NCBI GenBank assembly: GCA_030540075.1
Contig: JAUNWX010000002.1
Coordinates: 1 to 64,000 of the forward strand
Reading direction: 5' to 3'
DNA from: Lachnospiraceae bacterium
GTDB taxonomy: Bacteria > Bacillota > Clostridia > Lachnospirales > Lachnospiraceae
Length of the DNA stretch: 64,000 nucleotides
Part shown: one piece after another, positions 34,046 through 42,807 of the stretch
Layout: each line of letters starts with the position of its first letter
Numbering within the stretch: the first letter of the stretch is position 1
Made by a program: the position numbers and the translations under genes
Notes under the pieces: generated by a model
The model's database searches: none
Told to the model about the DNA's origin: nothing
The model's input: the letters and a program-made list of their open reading frames with translations, nothing else

Positions 34046-35545
34046 ATGTCGAGTAGTGTAGCAATCGCAGGTCTGCTATCAAGTATCAACCCATTTACGA
34101 TTCTTCTATGTGCACTTGGCGTTATTATCGGCATCATTTTTGGCTCGATTCCAGGATTGACATCAACCATGGCCGTAGCGCTTTGCCTTCCCATTACCTA
34201 TGGAATGGGGGCATTAAACGGAATTGCAATGCTGATTGCGCTGTATGTAGGTGGTACATCCGGTGGCTTGATTTCGGCGATTCTTCTCAAAATACCAGGC
34301 ACACCATCTTCGGTAGCAACCACATTTGATGGCGCACCGATGGCAGAACATGGGCAGGCTGGAAAAGCATTAGGTGTTGGTATTTTATATTCCTTTCTGG
34401 GAACCGTAATCTCGATCGTTGCTTTAATTTTTATCGCTCCGCAGCTTGCGAGGGTAGCACTGAAGTTTGGGCCGCAGGAATATTTTGCAATCTGTCTTTT
34501 CGCACTGACCATGATTGGATCTATGGCAGGTGACAATATCTGGAAGGGACTATTTGCGGGCATCATGGGCATCACCTTTTCGTTATTTGGTATTTCAGAT
34601 GTAGGTGGTATTGCCAGATTTACATTTGGATCTGCGTCTATGGAAAATGGTTTTTCACAGCTTCCACTGATGATTGGTCTTTTCGCGGTTTCTGAAGTCA
34701 TTATGATTGGTGCAGAAACAATCGATCCGTCAAAGCCGATTATTAAGGATGCAGAAATGCATGGCTTTGGTGTCAGTATGGCAGAATTTAAAGATCAGTT
34801 TGTGAATTTTATTCGTTCTGCCCTGATCGGCATCGGTATTGGTATCTTGCCGGGAATCGGTGGCGCAACTTCGAATATCCTTGCGTATACGGTTGCAAGA
34901 CAGCAGAGCAAACACCCTGAAAAATTTGGTACGGGAATTATTGATGGATTGATTGCTTCAGAAACATCAAATAATGCAGCTATTGGTGGTGCACTGATTC
35001 CAATGCTTACATTAGGCATTCCGGGCGATACGGTAACAGCTATTCTTCTTGGTGGACTAACACTTCACGGCATTACTCCGGGACCGATGCTGTTTCAGAA
35101 TAGTGGAGAACTTGTATATGGCGTATTTGGAGCATTCATTGTTTCAACAATTTTGATGCTTATTATTGAATATAGCGGTATCAAGGTGTTTACAAAAGTA
35201 CTTGCTGTGCCGAAGTACATTCTCCTTCCGGTTGTGTTGGTACTCTGCATCGTCGGTACGTATGGAACGAATCATTTAATATTTGATGTTTGGACTGCTA
35301 TCGGTTTTGGTATCCTGGGCTATTTCATGTCAACACATCATATTCCGAAGGCACCGATGATTCTCGGATTTGTATTAGGCGGTATTGTTGAAACAAATCT
35401 TGTTCGTGGACTGATGTATTGCGATGGAAATTTTCTTGGTTTCTTTAAATCTCCGATTGCTGCTGTATTCATCCTTGTATCAGTAGTGGTTGTCATCATG
35501 ACTGCATGGAAAGAATTTAAAAAAAGCAGTAAAGCAAAAGTTTAA
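34046..35545 (+). CDS. tctA: TTT transporter large membrane subunit
   Basis: A 499-residue TctA permease with about 12 helices and motifs GSIPGLTSTMAVALCLPIT, KIPGTPSSVATTFDGAPMAEHG and NNAAIGGALIPMLTLGIPGDT. AAGGAGG precedes the start. The following dehydratase gene begins 17 nt later in the same operon. Confidence 0.92.
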   Translation: MSSSVAIAGLLSSINPFTILLCALGVIIGIIFGSIPGLTSTMAVALCLPITYGMGALNGIAMLIALYVGGTSGGLISAILLKIPGTPSSVATTFDGAPMAEHGQAGKALGVGILYSFLGTVISIVALIFIAPQLARVALKFGPQEYFAICLFALTMIGSMAGDNIWKGLFAGIMGITFSLFGISDVGGIARFTFGSASMENGFSQLPLMIGLFAVSEVIMIGAETIDPSKPIIKDAEMHGFGVSMAEFKDQFVNFIRSALIGIGIGILPGIGGATSNILAYTVARQQSKHPEKFGTGIIDGLIASETSNNAAIGGALIPMLTLGIPGDTVTAILLGGLTLHGITPGPMLFQNSGELVYGVFGAFIVSTILMLIIEYSGIKVFTKVLAVPKYILLPVVLVLCIVGTYGTNHLIFDVWTAIGFGILGYFMSTHHIPKAPMILGFVLGGIVETNLVRGLMYCDGNFLGFFKSPIAAVFILVSVVVVIMTAWKEFKKSSKAKV

Positions 35546-35562
35546 AATAGAAAGAGGATGTT

Positions 35563-37266
35563 ATGTACGATAAAAAAGCATTTGAGTTTAAAGATACGAA
35601 ATATCGCTCCAGTATTCTGACCAATGGACTGGGAAAATCCGGTGAGAGAGCACTTCTATATGCAACCGGCATGGATGAAGAAGATATTAAGAAGCCATTT
35701 GTGGCGGTGATTGGCTCATTCAGTGAGATGGTCCCTGGACATAATCATTTAAGAGAGATTGCGGATTATGTAAAGCAGGGAATCATTGAAGCAGGCGGTG
35801 TCCCAAGACAGTCTGAAACGATTGCAATCTGTGATGGACTTTGCCAGGGACATGAGGGGATGCGCTATCCACTTCCGAGCCGTGATCTGATTGCAGATTC
35901 TGTGGAAATGGTTGTAGAGGCACATCACTTTGATGCTATGGTATGTATCGCAGGATGCGATAAGATTATTCCTGGCATGTTAATGGCGGCGGCCAGACTG
36001 GATATTCCTACCGTTATCGTAACGGGCGGACCGATGCTGCCGGGCAACGTAAATGGAAATCCACTGTTCTGCTCATGCGAATTGAGAGAGTTTCCGGGAC
36101 GTGTTGAAGCAGGCACCTGCACAGTGGATGAAATTAAAGAAGCAGAGAAGAACACGCTGCCGACCTCAGGCAGCTGCGCACATCTCGGAACGGCGAACTC
36201 CATGTGTATGCTGACAGAAGCGCTGGGCATGTCGCTTCCGGGCGCAGGTACAGCACCAGCAGTATCTAATAAGCGTAAGCGAATCGCAAAAGCCTCTGGA
36301 CGTGCAGTTATGCAGCTTTTGAAGGATGGTATTACGCCACGTAAGATTCTGACCAGAGAAGCGTTTCTCAATGGTATTACAGCGGCGATGGCTACAGGCT
36401 CTTCAACAAACCTTGTACTGCATCTTATGGCGATTGCCCATGAAGCAGGAGTAGAGCTTGAACTTGGAGACTTTGACCGGATTTCGAGAAATGTACCATT
36501 TGTATGTAATCTTCTGCCGTCTGGAAAATATCCAATCGTATCACTGGATGCAAATGGCGGTGTGCTTGGTGTTTTAAAGACCGTTTCGTATGCCATCGAA
36601 AAGAACTGTCAGACTGTTTCGGAAAAAACAATCGGAGAACTGATGGACGAAGCAACGGTGATTCATGGGGATGTTATTAAAACGAAAGAGAACCCACAGA
36701 AACCGGAGGGCGGCATCGCTGTTCTGTATGGCTCACTCGCTCCGAAGGGAGCGGTTGTGAAGCAGTCAGGTGTGGATCCTTCCATGTACCGATTTACAGG
36801 AAAGGCAAGAGTGTTTGACTCGATGGAAGATGCAGATACGGCAATTTCTGCGGATACTGTTAAACCGGGTACGGTGATTGTAATTCGTTACGAAGGTCCA
36901 AAGGGTGGCCCTGGTATGCGTGAGATGCTTTCCACAACGTCGTTAATTATGGGACGTGGCATGGATAAGGATTGCGCACTCGTCACAGACGGCCGGTTCT
37001 CTGGTGCAACACATGGCCCATGCATCGGACATATTTCACCTGAGGCAGCAGCGGGTGGACCGATCGCATTTGTAGAGGATGGAGATGAGATTTCCATCGA
37101 TATTCCAAATCGATCACTGGAGCTTCATGTTTCAGAAGAGGAACTTGCGAAGAGAAAAGAAGGCTGGATACCTCTTCAGAAACCGATGAAGGCAGCGCTC
37201 AAAAAATATGCATCGATGGTCAGCTCCGCGGACACAGGTGCCATTATCGATGTTGACAAGCTGTGA
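35563..37266 (+). CDS. IlvD/Edd-family dehydratase, probably acting on a sugar acid
   Basis: A 567-residue Fe-S dehydratase with the family signatures AGC132DKIIPGMLMAAARLDIP and SGSC205AHLGTANSM, which place cluster ligands, and a C-terminal IDIPNRSLELHVSEEEL. Compared with dihydroxy-acid dehydratase it reads DGLCQGHEGMRYPLPSR instead of DGIAMGH..YSLPSR and LPTSGSC instead of CPTCGSC. Its place in an operon with a TTT importer, and not with branched-chain amino acid genes, argues for a hexonate, pentonate or other sugar-acid substrate; true IlvD activity cannot be ruled out. Its stop codon directly abuts a LysR remnant, and no terminator is seen. Confidence 0.85.
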   Translation: MYDKKAFEFKDTKYRSSILTNGLGKSGERALLYATGMDEEDIKKPFVAVIGSFSEMVPGHNHLREIADYVKQGIIEAGGVPRQSETIAICDGLCQGHEGMRYPLPSRDLIADSVEMVVEAHHFDAMVCIAGCDKIIPGMLMAAARLDIPTVIVTGGPMLPGNVNGNPLFCSCELREFPGRVEAGTCTVDEIKEAEKNTLPTSGSCAHLGTANSMCMLTEALGMSLPGAGTAPAVSNKRKRIAKASGRAVMQLLKDGITPRKILTREAFLNGITAAMATGSSTNLVLHLMAIAHEAGVELELGDFDRISRNVPFVCNLLPSGKYPIVSLDANGGVLGVLKTVSYAIEKNCQTVSEKTIGELMDEATVIHGDVIKTKENPQKPEGGIAVLYGSLAPKGAVVKQSGVDPSMYRFTGKARVFDSMEDADTAISADTVKPGTVIVIRYEGPKGGPGMREMLSTTSLIMGRGMDKDCALVTDGRFSGATHGPCIGHISPEAAAGGPIAFVEDGDEISIDIPNRSLELHVSEEELAKRKEGWIPLQKPMKAALKKYASMVSSADTGAIIDVDKL

Positions 37267-37468
37267 TTAATTCGTCTGCACCGGTGCCAGGTGCTCAGCC
37301 CAGTACGCGCGTACCATGGCGATGAAATCCTTCGCGGCGTCGGTGAGGTATGCCCCTTTTCGATATGTGATACAGAGATCCCAGGTCGGGTGATTCGGTA
37401 ACACGAAGCATCCGATCTTGGGATTTTTTCCGTCTGCGTAGTAGCGCGGCACGATCGCACAGCAGAGA
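37267..37468 (-). pseudogene. Remnant: 3' end of a LysR gene
   Basis: On the minus strand this encodes about 67 C-terminal residues (CCAIVPRYYADGKNPKIGC ... AEHLAPVQTN) that match the C-terminus of the LysR protein at 48256-49185 nearly identically; DNA similarity runs over about 196 nt (37273-37468 versus 48262-48458). No helix-turn-helix or start codon remains. Its stop codon immediately follows the IlvD stop codon on the opposite strand. Confidence 0.88.
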
Positions 37469-37489
37469 TAGGCGCTGCCAGGTCTCGTG

Positions 37490-38392
37490 TCATGCTTTGA
37501 GCGTCTGATACTTTTCTTTAAGAAGTTTCCATATGAGCGCATAAAGTGGATTCAGCGCCTGCTCTTCTTTAAATACGGTGACGCCTTTTACCGGGAATCC
37601 TTCCGGTAGCGGGAGTTTTAAAAAGTCTTCTTTCAATAGATGGAACAGGCTTTCGGGCAATACGGAAAGGCCTTTCCTGGTGGCGCATAGATGCGCTGCT
37701 TCCTGAAAAGTGCTGGTGGTTTCTATATGAGGACAGTCCGACAGCCCGATTCCAGCCATGGCTTCTTCCTGAAATGAAGGGGAAAGCGCGTAATTTTCCT
37801 TAACAAATACCCGATCATGCGTCCATCCAGTCTTTGTCAAGATTTTTTCCTGGAGTGCATGTTCTGTATACCATTCGCGTGAAGCTGCCAGCACATAGCT
37901 GTCTTCCAGGAAAGTTTTCTGGATATAGGGTTTGGGAACTTCTTTCTGTGTCATATAAATGAGAAGATCGGCTGAACCATTCTGGAGCATTTGTAATGCA
38001 GTGTCAGTTTCGCCGGCGATTAAGGTCAGATGAGCCTCATCGTAAACTTTTCGTACTTCCGGCCAGATATCCCGAAGAAACATATTTCGCATAGTAAATT
38101 CGATATAAATATGCACATTATGAATGGCCGTTTCCTTCAGTTTTTCCAGTGCTTCCTGAAGTCCTCTTTCTTCTGCCACGATTTTACGCGCTGTATCGAG
38201 TACGAGTTTGCCCTGCCGTGTTGGCGTCATGGCAGACCTGGAACGTTCAAAAATAGAAAATCCGAGCTTTTCCTCATAGAGCTTCAGCTGCTGAGAGAGT
38301 GCTGGTTGTGAAAGATAACAACGGGCAGCAGCTCGACTGATATTCGATTCCTCATCAATCGCCAGAAGATATTCATAGATTTTTGAATTCAT
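37490..38392 (-). CDS. LysR-family regulator, second gene of a tandem pair
   Basis: A 300-residue LysR protein (ISRAAARCYLSQPALSQQLKLYEEKLGFSIF). Its ATG overlaps the stop of the upstream LysR gene by 4 nt (ATGA). The pair faces the DASS-esterase operon across 192 nt. A LysR remnant lies 22 nt beyond its stop. Confidence 0.9.
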   Translation of the reverse strand: MNSKIYEYLLAIDEESNISRAAARCYLSQPALSQQLKLYEEKLGFSIFERSRSAMTPTRQGKLVLDTARKIVAEERGLQEALEKLKETAIHNVHIYIEFTMRNMFLRDIWPEVRKVYDEAHLTLIAGETDTALQMLQNGSADLLIYMTQKEVPKPYIQKTFLEDSYVLAASREWYTEHALQEKILTKTGWTHDRVFVKENYALSPSFQEEAMAGIGLSDCPHIETTSTFQEAAHLCATRKGLSVLPESLFHLLKEDFLKLPLPEGFPVKGVTVFKEEQALNPLYALIWKLLKEKYQTLKA

Positions 38393-39378
38393 GATGAGCG
38401 CCTTTCGTCGTAGGCGTGGAGCAGCTGATTCACTTCCTCATTGGGTGCCAGAAAACGAGAACCGCTTTGTCTGAGCCGCTGATATTCCAGGTAAAAAAAG
38501 AAACGTTCCGAATCTGTAAGTGTGTGATACAAGGGAAAAGCCATCCCTTCTGTAAGAGCCGGTAGTCCAGGAAGGGTGAAATAACGCAATCCGGAAATAC
38601 GCGCGGCGCTTTCTTCATCGACGAAGCCGGCATAGCTTCCTTCCATAAGAAGCTGATGATTGGTTAGTCGATTCGAGGTTTGAAGCTGAATATTCAGCTG
38701 AAGCTGATGGCTTTTCAGAAAATGATTCACACAGCGTCCGATGACCGTCCGGTCATCAGGAAGAACGAAGGGGGCATCTTCCATTAAAGTGAAATCCTCT
38801 ATAGATAAAACGGAAGGTGCAGTGGCCGTTCCGCCCTGCACATACAGGGCATGGAAGCTGGGTATACCCATCAGAATCCGCTTTTTTTCCAGTGGTAAAA
38901 AGTGGAAATCCAGAGGCTTTTTGTCCCCCATATCTTCGATCATCAGAAGGATGAAATCGAGCTCCCCTGCCAGTAGTTTCTGATGAAGCAAGGTAGATCC
39001 TTCGTTGGTAACTGAAACATGCAGCGATGGATAACGCTCAAGCATATAGGGATAAATATAGGCCAGAGATGCGCCACCACGGATGGGCGGAATACCAAAA
39101 CGAAGTAGATTCGGCTGTACATGTGAGGCATATAACTTCTGCTGCAGCTGCGACTGTAACAGCTGGATTTTTCGGGCACTTTGCTGGTAGATGCTACCGG
39201 CTTCTGTCAGCTGATAAGTTCCGGAGGCGGTAGAAAAAAGACGAATACCGGTATCCGCTTCCAGATTCTGAAGGTACCTGCTGAGTACAGACTGCGATAC
39301 ATGAAGCACATGTGCAGCCTGCGTCAGGGTCTTGTTTTCTGCTATGGCGATAAAATAATCATAGTGAAGAATATTCAT
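38389..39378 (-). CDS. LysR-family regulator, first gene of a tandem pair
   Basis: A 329-residue LysR protein with LTQAAHVLHVSQSVLSRYLQNLEADTGIRLF at the DNA-binding end, more diverged from the other LysR proteins here. Like the protein at 19708 it is the first of a coupled pair, has 329 residues and carries an extended C-terminus, so the two pairs may descend from one ancestral pair. Confidence 0.9.
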   Translation of the reverse strand: MNILHYDYFIAIAENKTLTQAAHVLHVSQSVLSRYLQNLEADTGIRLFSTASGTYQLTEAGSIYQQSARKIQLLQSQLQQKLYASHVQPNLLRFGIPPIRGGASLAYIYPYMLERYPSLHVSVTNEGSTLLHQKLLAGELDFILLMIEDMGDKKPLDFHFLPLEKKRILMGIPSFHALYVQGGTATAPSVLSIEDFTLMEDAPFVLPDDRTVIGRCVNHFLKSHQLQLNIQLQTSNRLTNHQLLMEGSYAGFVDEESAARISGLRYFTLPGLPALTEGMAFPLYHTLTDSERFFFYLEYQRLRQSGSRFLAPNEEVNQLLHAYDERRSS

Positions 39379-39570
39379 AGGTATCGTTCTGTCTCATGAA
39401 AACGCTTATGCTTTTTCCTAATGGTTGTATGTTCAGTATATATTAGAATCAGAAATGCATCAAGCGTACCATAGGAGCATAGAGTAGCCGTGAAAACAAC
39501 GGCTGGAATGTGAGCCGGGCCTGGAAGTCGCATCCTATATATGCAGTTCATTTATAGTCAAGGAGGTCAA

Positions 39571-40872
39571 ATGAACATGAATGTACAATTGGTGATCACA
39601 CTGGCGGTACTGGCGTTTATGGCGGTATCGTTTATGATGAGAAAAATATCCTATGGAATGACAGGCATGATTTGTATGCTGGTACTGGCCATGACAGGTA
39701 TTGTCGACTTGCCCACCGCTTTTTCGGGTTTTTCAAATAAAACCACGATTCTCGTGGCAACTATGATGCTGGTTGCAGGTTCGATCGGAAAGACCAGTCT
39801 CGTCAGCGTTATCCGTGGACATATGTCTACCATTCAGAAGAAAAGTGGTTTGCTGCTTCTGCTTGCCATCTTCGGATTCACGATTCTTTTGACACAGCTG
39901 ATCGGCATGACGGCGCTTATGTCGATTATGGTTATGCTGGTGGCCACCCTGGATGATACAACGGATCTGTCGCAGTCTCGTGTCTTTTTTCTGATTGCAG
40001 CCATCAACATCGCCTGGTTCGGCCGTTTTCCGGTCGGCATGGGAGCGGCGCTTCCACTTATGCAGAATGCTTATTATGAAGGTCTTGTGGAGAGCAATCC
40101 AGAGTATCTTTTAACTATGTTTGACTATATGAAGGTCGGTATGATTCCATCGATCGTACTTACACTGTACTGCCTGTTTGCCTGGAAACTGATTCCGAAA
40201 ACAAAGATGGATATGGATGCCATGCAGCAGCAGGGCGGCAGAGAGCAGGCATCCAAAATGACAAAGCGCCAGGAGCAGATTATATTTGTAGTATTTATCA
40301 TCATCATGCTTGCGTTTATTTTCTCTACACAGCTTGGAAATCTGATTTATCTTCTGCCGATTGCCGGCTGTATTGTACTGATATTAACAAAGGTCGTATC
40401 TCAGCAGGAGGCGTCCTGCATACTGGCTGGTGATATGGTTTTCTGCGTTGCAGGTGTTCTTGTGGTTTCTTCAGCATTAAACTCCTCTGGTGCGGGTCAG
40501 ATGATCGGTGATTTCGTGCTGAGACTTTTAGGAAGTAACCCGTCAAGTGTTATGGTCATTACGGTTTTCTGTGTGGTGACAGTCGTGATGACGACGTTCC
40601 TCAGTAATAACGGTACGGTGGCAATAATGACACCGATTGCGGCATCGACGGCCCTGGCTGGTGGTATGAATCCGAAAGCGGTTGTTTTAGTGGTTGTCCT
40701 ATCTTCTTGTCTTGCAATTGCGTTTCCAACCGGCTGTGCGGCATCCATGATGGCATACTCCATCGGAAATCACAATCCGGTAAAGCTTCTTCGCTTTACG
40801 ATTCCGTACCTGATCCTGGGGTGTATCTCTGTGATTATTTCAGCAAGTATTTTCTACCCAGTGTATGGCTGA
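39571..40872 (+). CDS. DASS/SLC13-type anion transporter
   Basis: A 433-residue transporter with about 10-12 helices, clearly related to the one at 13571 (RKISYGMTGMICMLVLAMTGIVDLPTAFSGFSNKT versus its HKVPFGVTAMTC equivalent). The second-half loop SNNGTVAIMTPIAASTAL corresponds to the SNMGTQS loop. AAGGAGG lies 4 nt before the ATG at 39571; the next Met at 39577 is an alternative start. The following esterase gene is translationally coupled: its ribosome site lies at the transporter stop codon. Confidence 0.85.
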   Translation: MNMNVQLVITLAVLAFMAVSFMMRKISYGMTGMICMLVLAMTGIVDLPTAFSGFSNKTTILVATMMLVAGSIGKTSLVSVIRGHMSTIQKKSGLLLLLAIFGFTILLTQLIGMTALMSIMVMLVATLDDTTDLSQSRVFFLIAAINIAWFGRFPVGMGAALPLMQNAYYEGLVESNPEYLLTMFDYMKVGMIPSIVLTLYCLFAWKLIPKTKMDMDAMQQQGGREQASKMTKRQEQIIFVVFIIIMLAFIFSTQLGNLIYLLPIAGCIVLILTKVVSQQEASCILAGDMVFCVAGVLVVSSALNSSGAGQMIGDFVLRLLGSNPSSVMVITVFCVVTVVMTTFLSNNGTVAIMTPIAASTALAGGMNPKAVVLVVVLSSCLAIAFPTGCAASMMAYSIGNHNPVKLLRFTIPYLILGCISVIISASIFYPVYG

Positions 40873-40885
40873 TAAGGAGGCGATG

Positions 40886-41797
40886 ATGTTAAGTGAAGAA
40901 CAGGTGAAGGAACAGCTCGAAATTCTGGATCGCACAAATATGCATAAAAATGCAGCTAAGGAGCGGGTAATTCCGGAGGATTATCTGGAGTATCAGACGA
41001 AAGTAGAGCGGACGGAGAGAATGCTGGAAAGTGTTTCGACAGGTGTGGCCGTACGATGCGTTTTCACCAAAGCAGTGGACTGTCTGAAATCGATGCCGAT
41101 TTTTATCAACCTCCATGGAGGCGGCTTCATCCATCCGCAGGATTCGGATGATGATCTGCTCTGTGCACATATTGCCAATGCAATACAGGGACTGGTAATC
41201 GATGTGGATTATGCTGTAACTCCGGATTATGTATTTCCGACCGCGTTTGAGCAGGTATGGGATGTAGCGGAGTGGGTGTTTGCACATGCAGAGGAACTGA
41301 AAGCGGATTCGACACGGATTTCGATCGGCGGGCATAGTGCTGGTGGAGCGCTGGCTGCGGCAGTATGCCTTCGTGCTGCGAAGACCGGGCACATGCACTT
41401 CGCGCTGCAAATACTTGATTATGCTGCTCTGGATAATGCGATGGCATTTGAAACGGCCGGAAATGAAAGAAGCAGGGCATTCTCTACCCTCTATTGTGGC
41501 GGAAACATTCGCCTTTTAAGCAGTCCATACTGTTCACCGGTGTTTGCTTCCGATGAAATGCTGAAGAACCAGCCACGCACCTTAGTGATCAATGCAGAGT
41601 TTTGCCCGTTCCGTAAGATTACAGAACGTTATGGTCAGAGACTGGCACAGGCAGGAAATGAGGTCGCTTTTAAATCGTATCGAGGAAGTGCACATGGTTT
41701 TACGGTTCGCATGACCGGTGCATGGCAGGATGCGCAGGAGCTGATGATTCGCTATCTTCGCAATAGCAAAGTCAGAGAGGTGCAGGAAAATGACTGA
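40886..41797 (+). CDS. Alpha/beta hydrolase, HSL-family esterase
   Basis: A 303-residue esterase with oxyanion motif H77-G-G-G, nucleophile elbow G-H-S151-A-G and H270 in AHGF. At the position where the esterase at 24202 has its acid D241, this protein has Cys (NAEFCPFRK), so the third triad residue must come from elsewhere or activity is altered. The ATG at 40886 is chosen because AAGGAGG at 40874-40880 is 5 nt away; ATG 40883 and 40865 are alternatives. It has no signal peptide and is cotranscribed with the DASS transporter. Confidence 0.83.
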   Translation: MLSEEQVKEQLEILDRTNMHKNAAKERVIPEDYLEYQTKVERTERMLESVSTGVAVRCVFTKAVDCLKSMPIFINLHGGGFIHPQDSDDDLLCAHIANAIQGLVIDVDYAVTPDYVFPTAFEQVWDVAEWVFAHAEELKADSTRISIGGHSAGGALAAAVCLRAAKTGHMHFALQILDYAALDNAMAFETAGNERSRAFSTLYCGGNIRLLSSPYCSPVFASDEMLKNQPRTLVINAEFCPFRKITERYGQRLAQAGNEVAFKSYRGSAHGFTVRMTGAWQDAQELMIRYLRNSKVREVQEND

Positions 41798-42689
41798 AGA
41801 GAGAAAACAGGAAATACTGAACATTATTAAAAAGACGAATCGCAGGCCTGCTTCAGCCGCGCCATCCTATCCAGAAGAAATTCGTGCATATCTGGAGCGA
41901 TGCGAAGCGATTCGGTCTATCACCAGAACCGTCGATGGTTTTTCGTATCGAATGGACATTTTAAATGCGAAAAACAGATCTGCAGACTGTCCGGTTTTTA
42001 TAAATATCCATGGTGGCGGATTTATAGGACCGCATCGTGAAAATGACAGCTATTACAGTGCATATGTGGCGGATCAGATTCGCGGAATCACAGTGGATAT
42101 CGATTATACACTTTCGGATACGGCACCTTATCCGGTCGCTCTGTACCAGTGTATGGATGCGCTGGATTATGTAGTGAGCCATGTAGAGGAGTGGGGAGCA
42201 TCGAAAGAAAACATCACGGTGGCTGGATACAGCGCGGGTGCTTCTCTGACCGCGGCGATGGGAATTTGCTGTGCAGAGCGAGAAGGATTCATGCCGAAGC
42301 TTTTAATTCTTGCGTATCCGCCACTGGAATACAGGATTCCGGATCAGTACAAGATTGATTCCTATGATCGCCAGATCGGCATGGAACGCTCAAAAGCTTT
42401 TGCGGATCTGTACTTCGATGATAAGAAAGAGAACTTCGAAGATTATCATAATTCGCCACTCTATGCACCGACAGAATTACTTGCCAGACAGCCGAAAACG
42501 CTGATTATTTCAGCTGGGCTTTGTAATTTCCGCTATGAAGATGAAGATTATGCGCTTTGCCTGGCGGAAGCTGGAGTAGAGGTGATTCTGAAACGCTTCC
42601 CTGGAAAATCGCATGGATTCATCCCACATTTCATGGAAGGGTGGAAGGAAGCTACAGAGCTTATGGTACGAGAGATCGTAGAAGACTGA
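41790..42689 (+). CDS. Alpha/beta hydrolase, HSL-family esterase
   Basis: A 299-residue paralogue of the preceding esterase, overlapping it by 8 nt. Motifs are H74-G-G-G, G-Y-S148-A-G and H275 in SHGF. The acid position again has Cys (SAGLC245NFRYEDEDY), with nearby Glu/Asp residues that could substitute. Two adjacent, coupled paralogues may work on different acyl positions or form a heteromer; both are inference. Confidence 0.83.
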   Translation: MTEERKQEILNIIKKTNRRPASAAPSYPEEIRAYLERCEAIRSITRTVDGFSYRMDILNAKNRSADCPVFINIHGGGFIGPHRENDSYYSAYVADQIRGITVDIDYTLSDTAPYPVALYQCMDALDYVVSHVEEWGASKENITVAGYSAGASLTAAMGICCAEREGFMPKLLILAYPPLEYRIPDQYKIDSYDRQIGMERSKAFADLYFDDKKENFEDYHNSPLYAPTELLARQPKTLIISAGLCNFRYEDEDYALCLAEAGVEVILKRFPGKSHGFIPHFMEGWKEATELMVREIVED

Positions 42690-42704
42690 TATTCAGTTAT
42701 ATGG

Positions 42705-42756
42705 AAATCCCAGGATGGATGTTTCGATTTAATAAAACATCTATCCTGGGATTTTC
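42705..42756. terminator. Terminator of the DASS-esterase operon
   Basis: AAATCCCAGGAT pairs with ATCCTGGGATTT, and GATGTTT with AAACATC inside (one mismatch); T tail follows. Symmetric enough to serve both directions. Confidence 0.85.
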
Positions 42757-42807
42757 TGTTTATAAAAAAGAATACAGATCGATAGCATTTATGTCTGCTG
42801 AAGCTAT

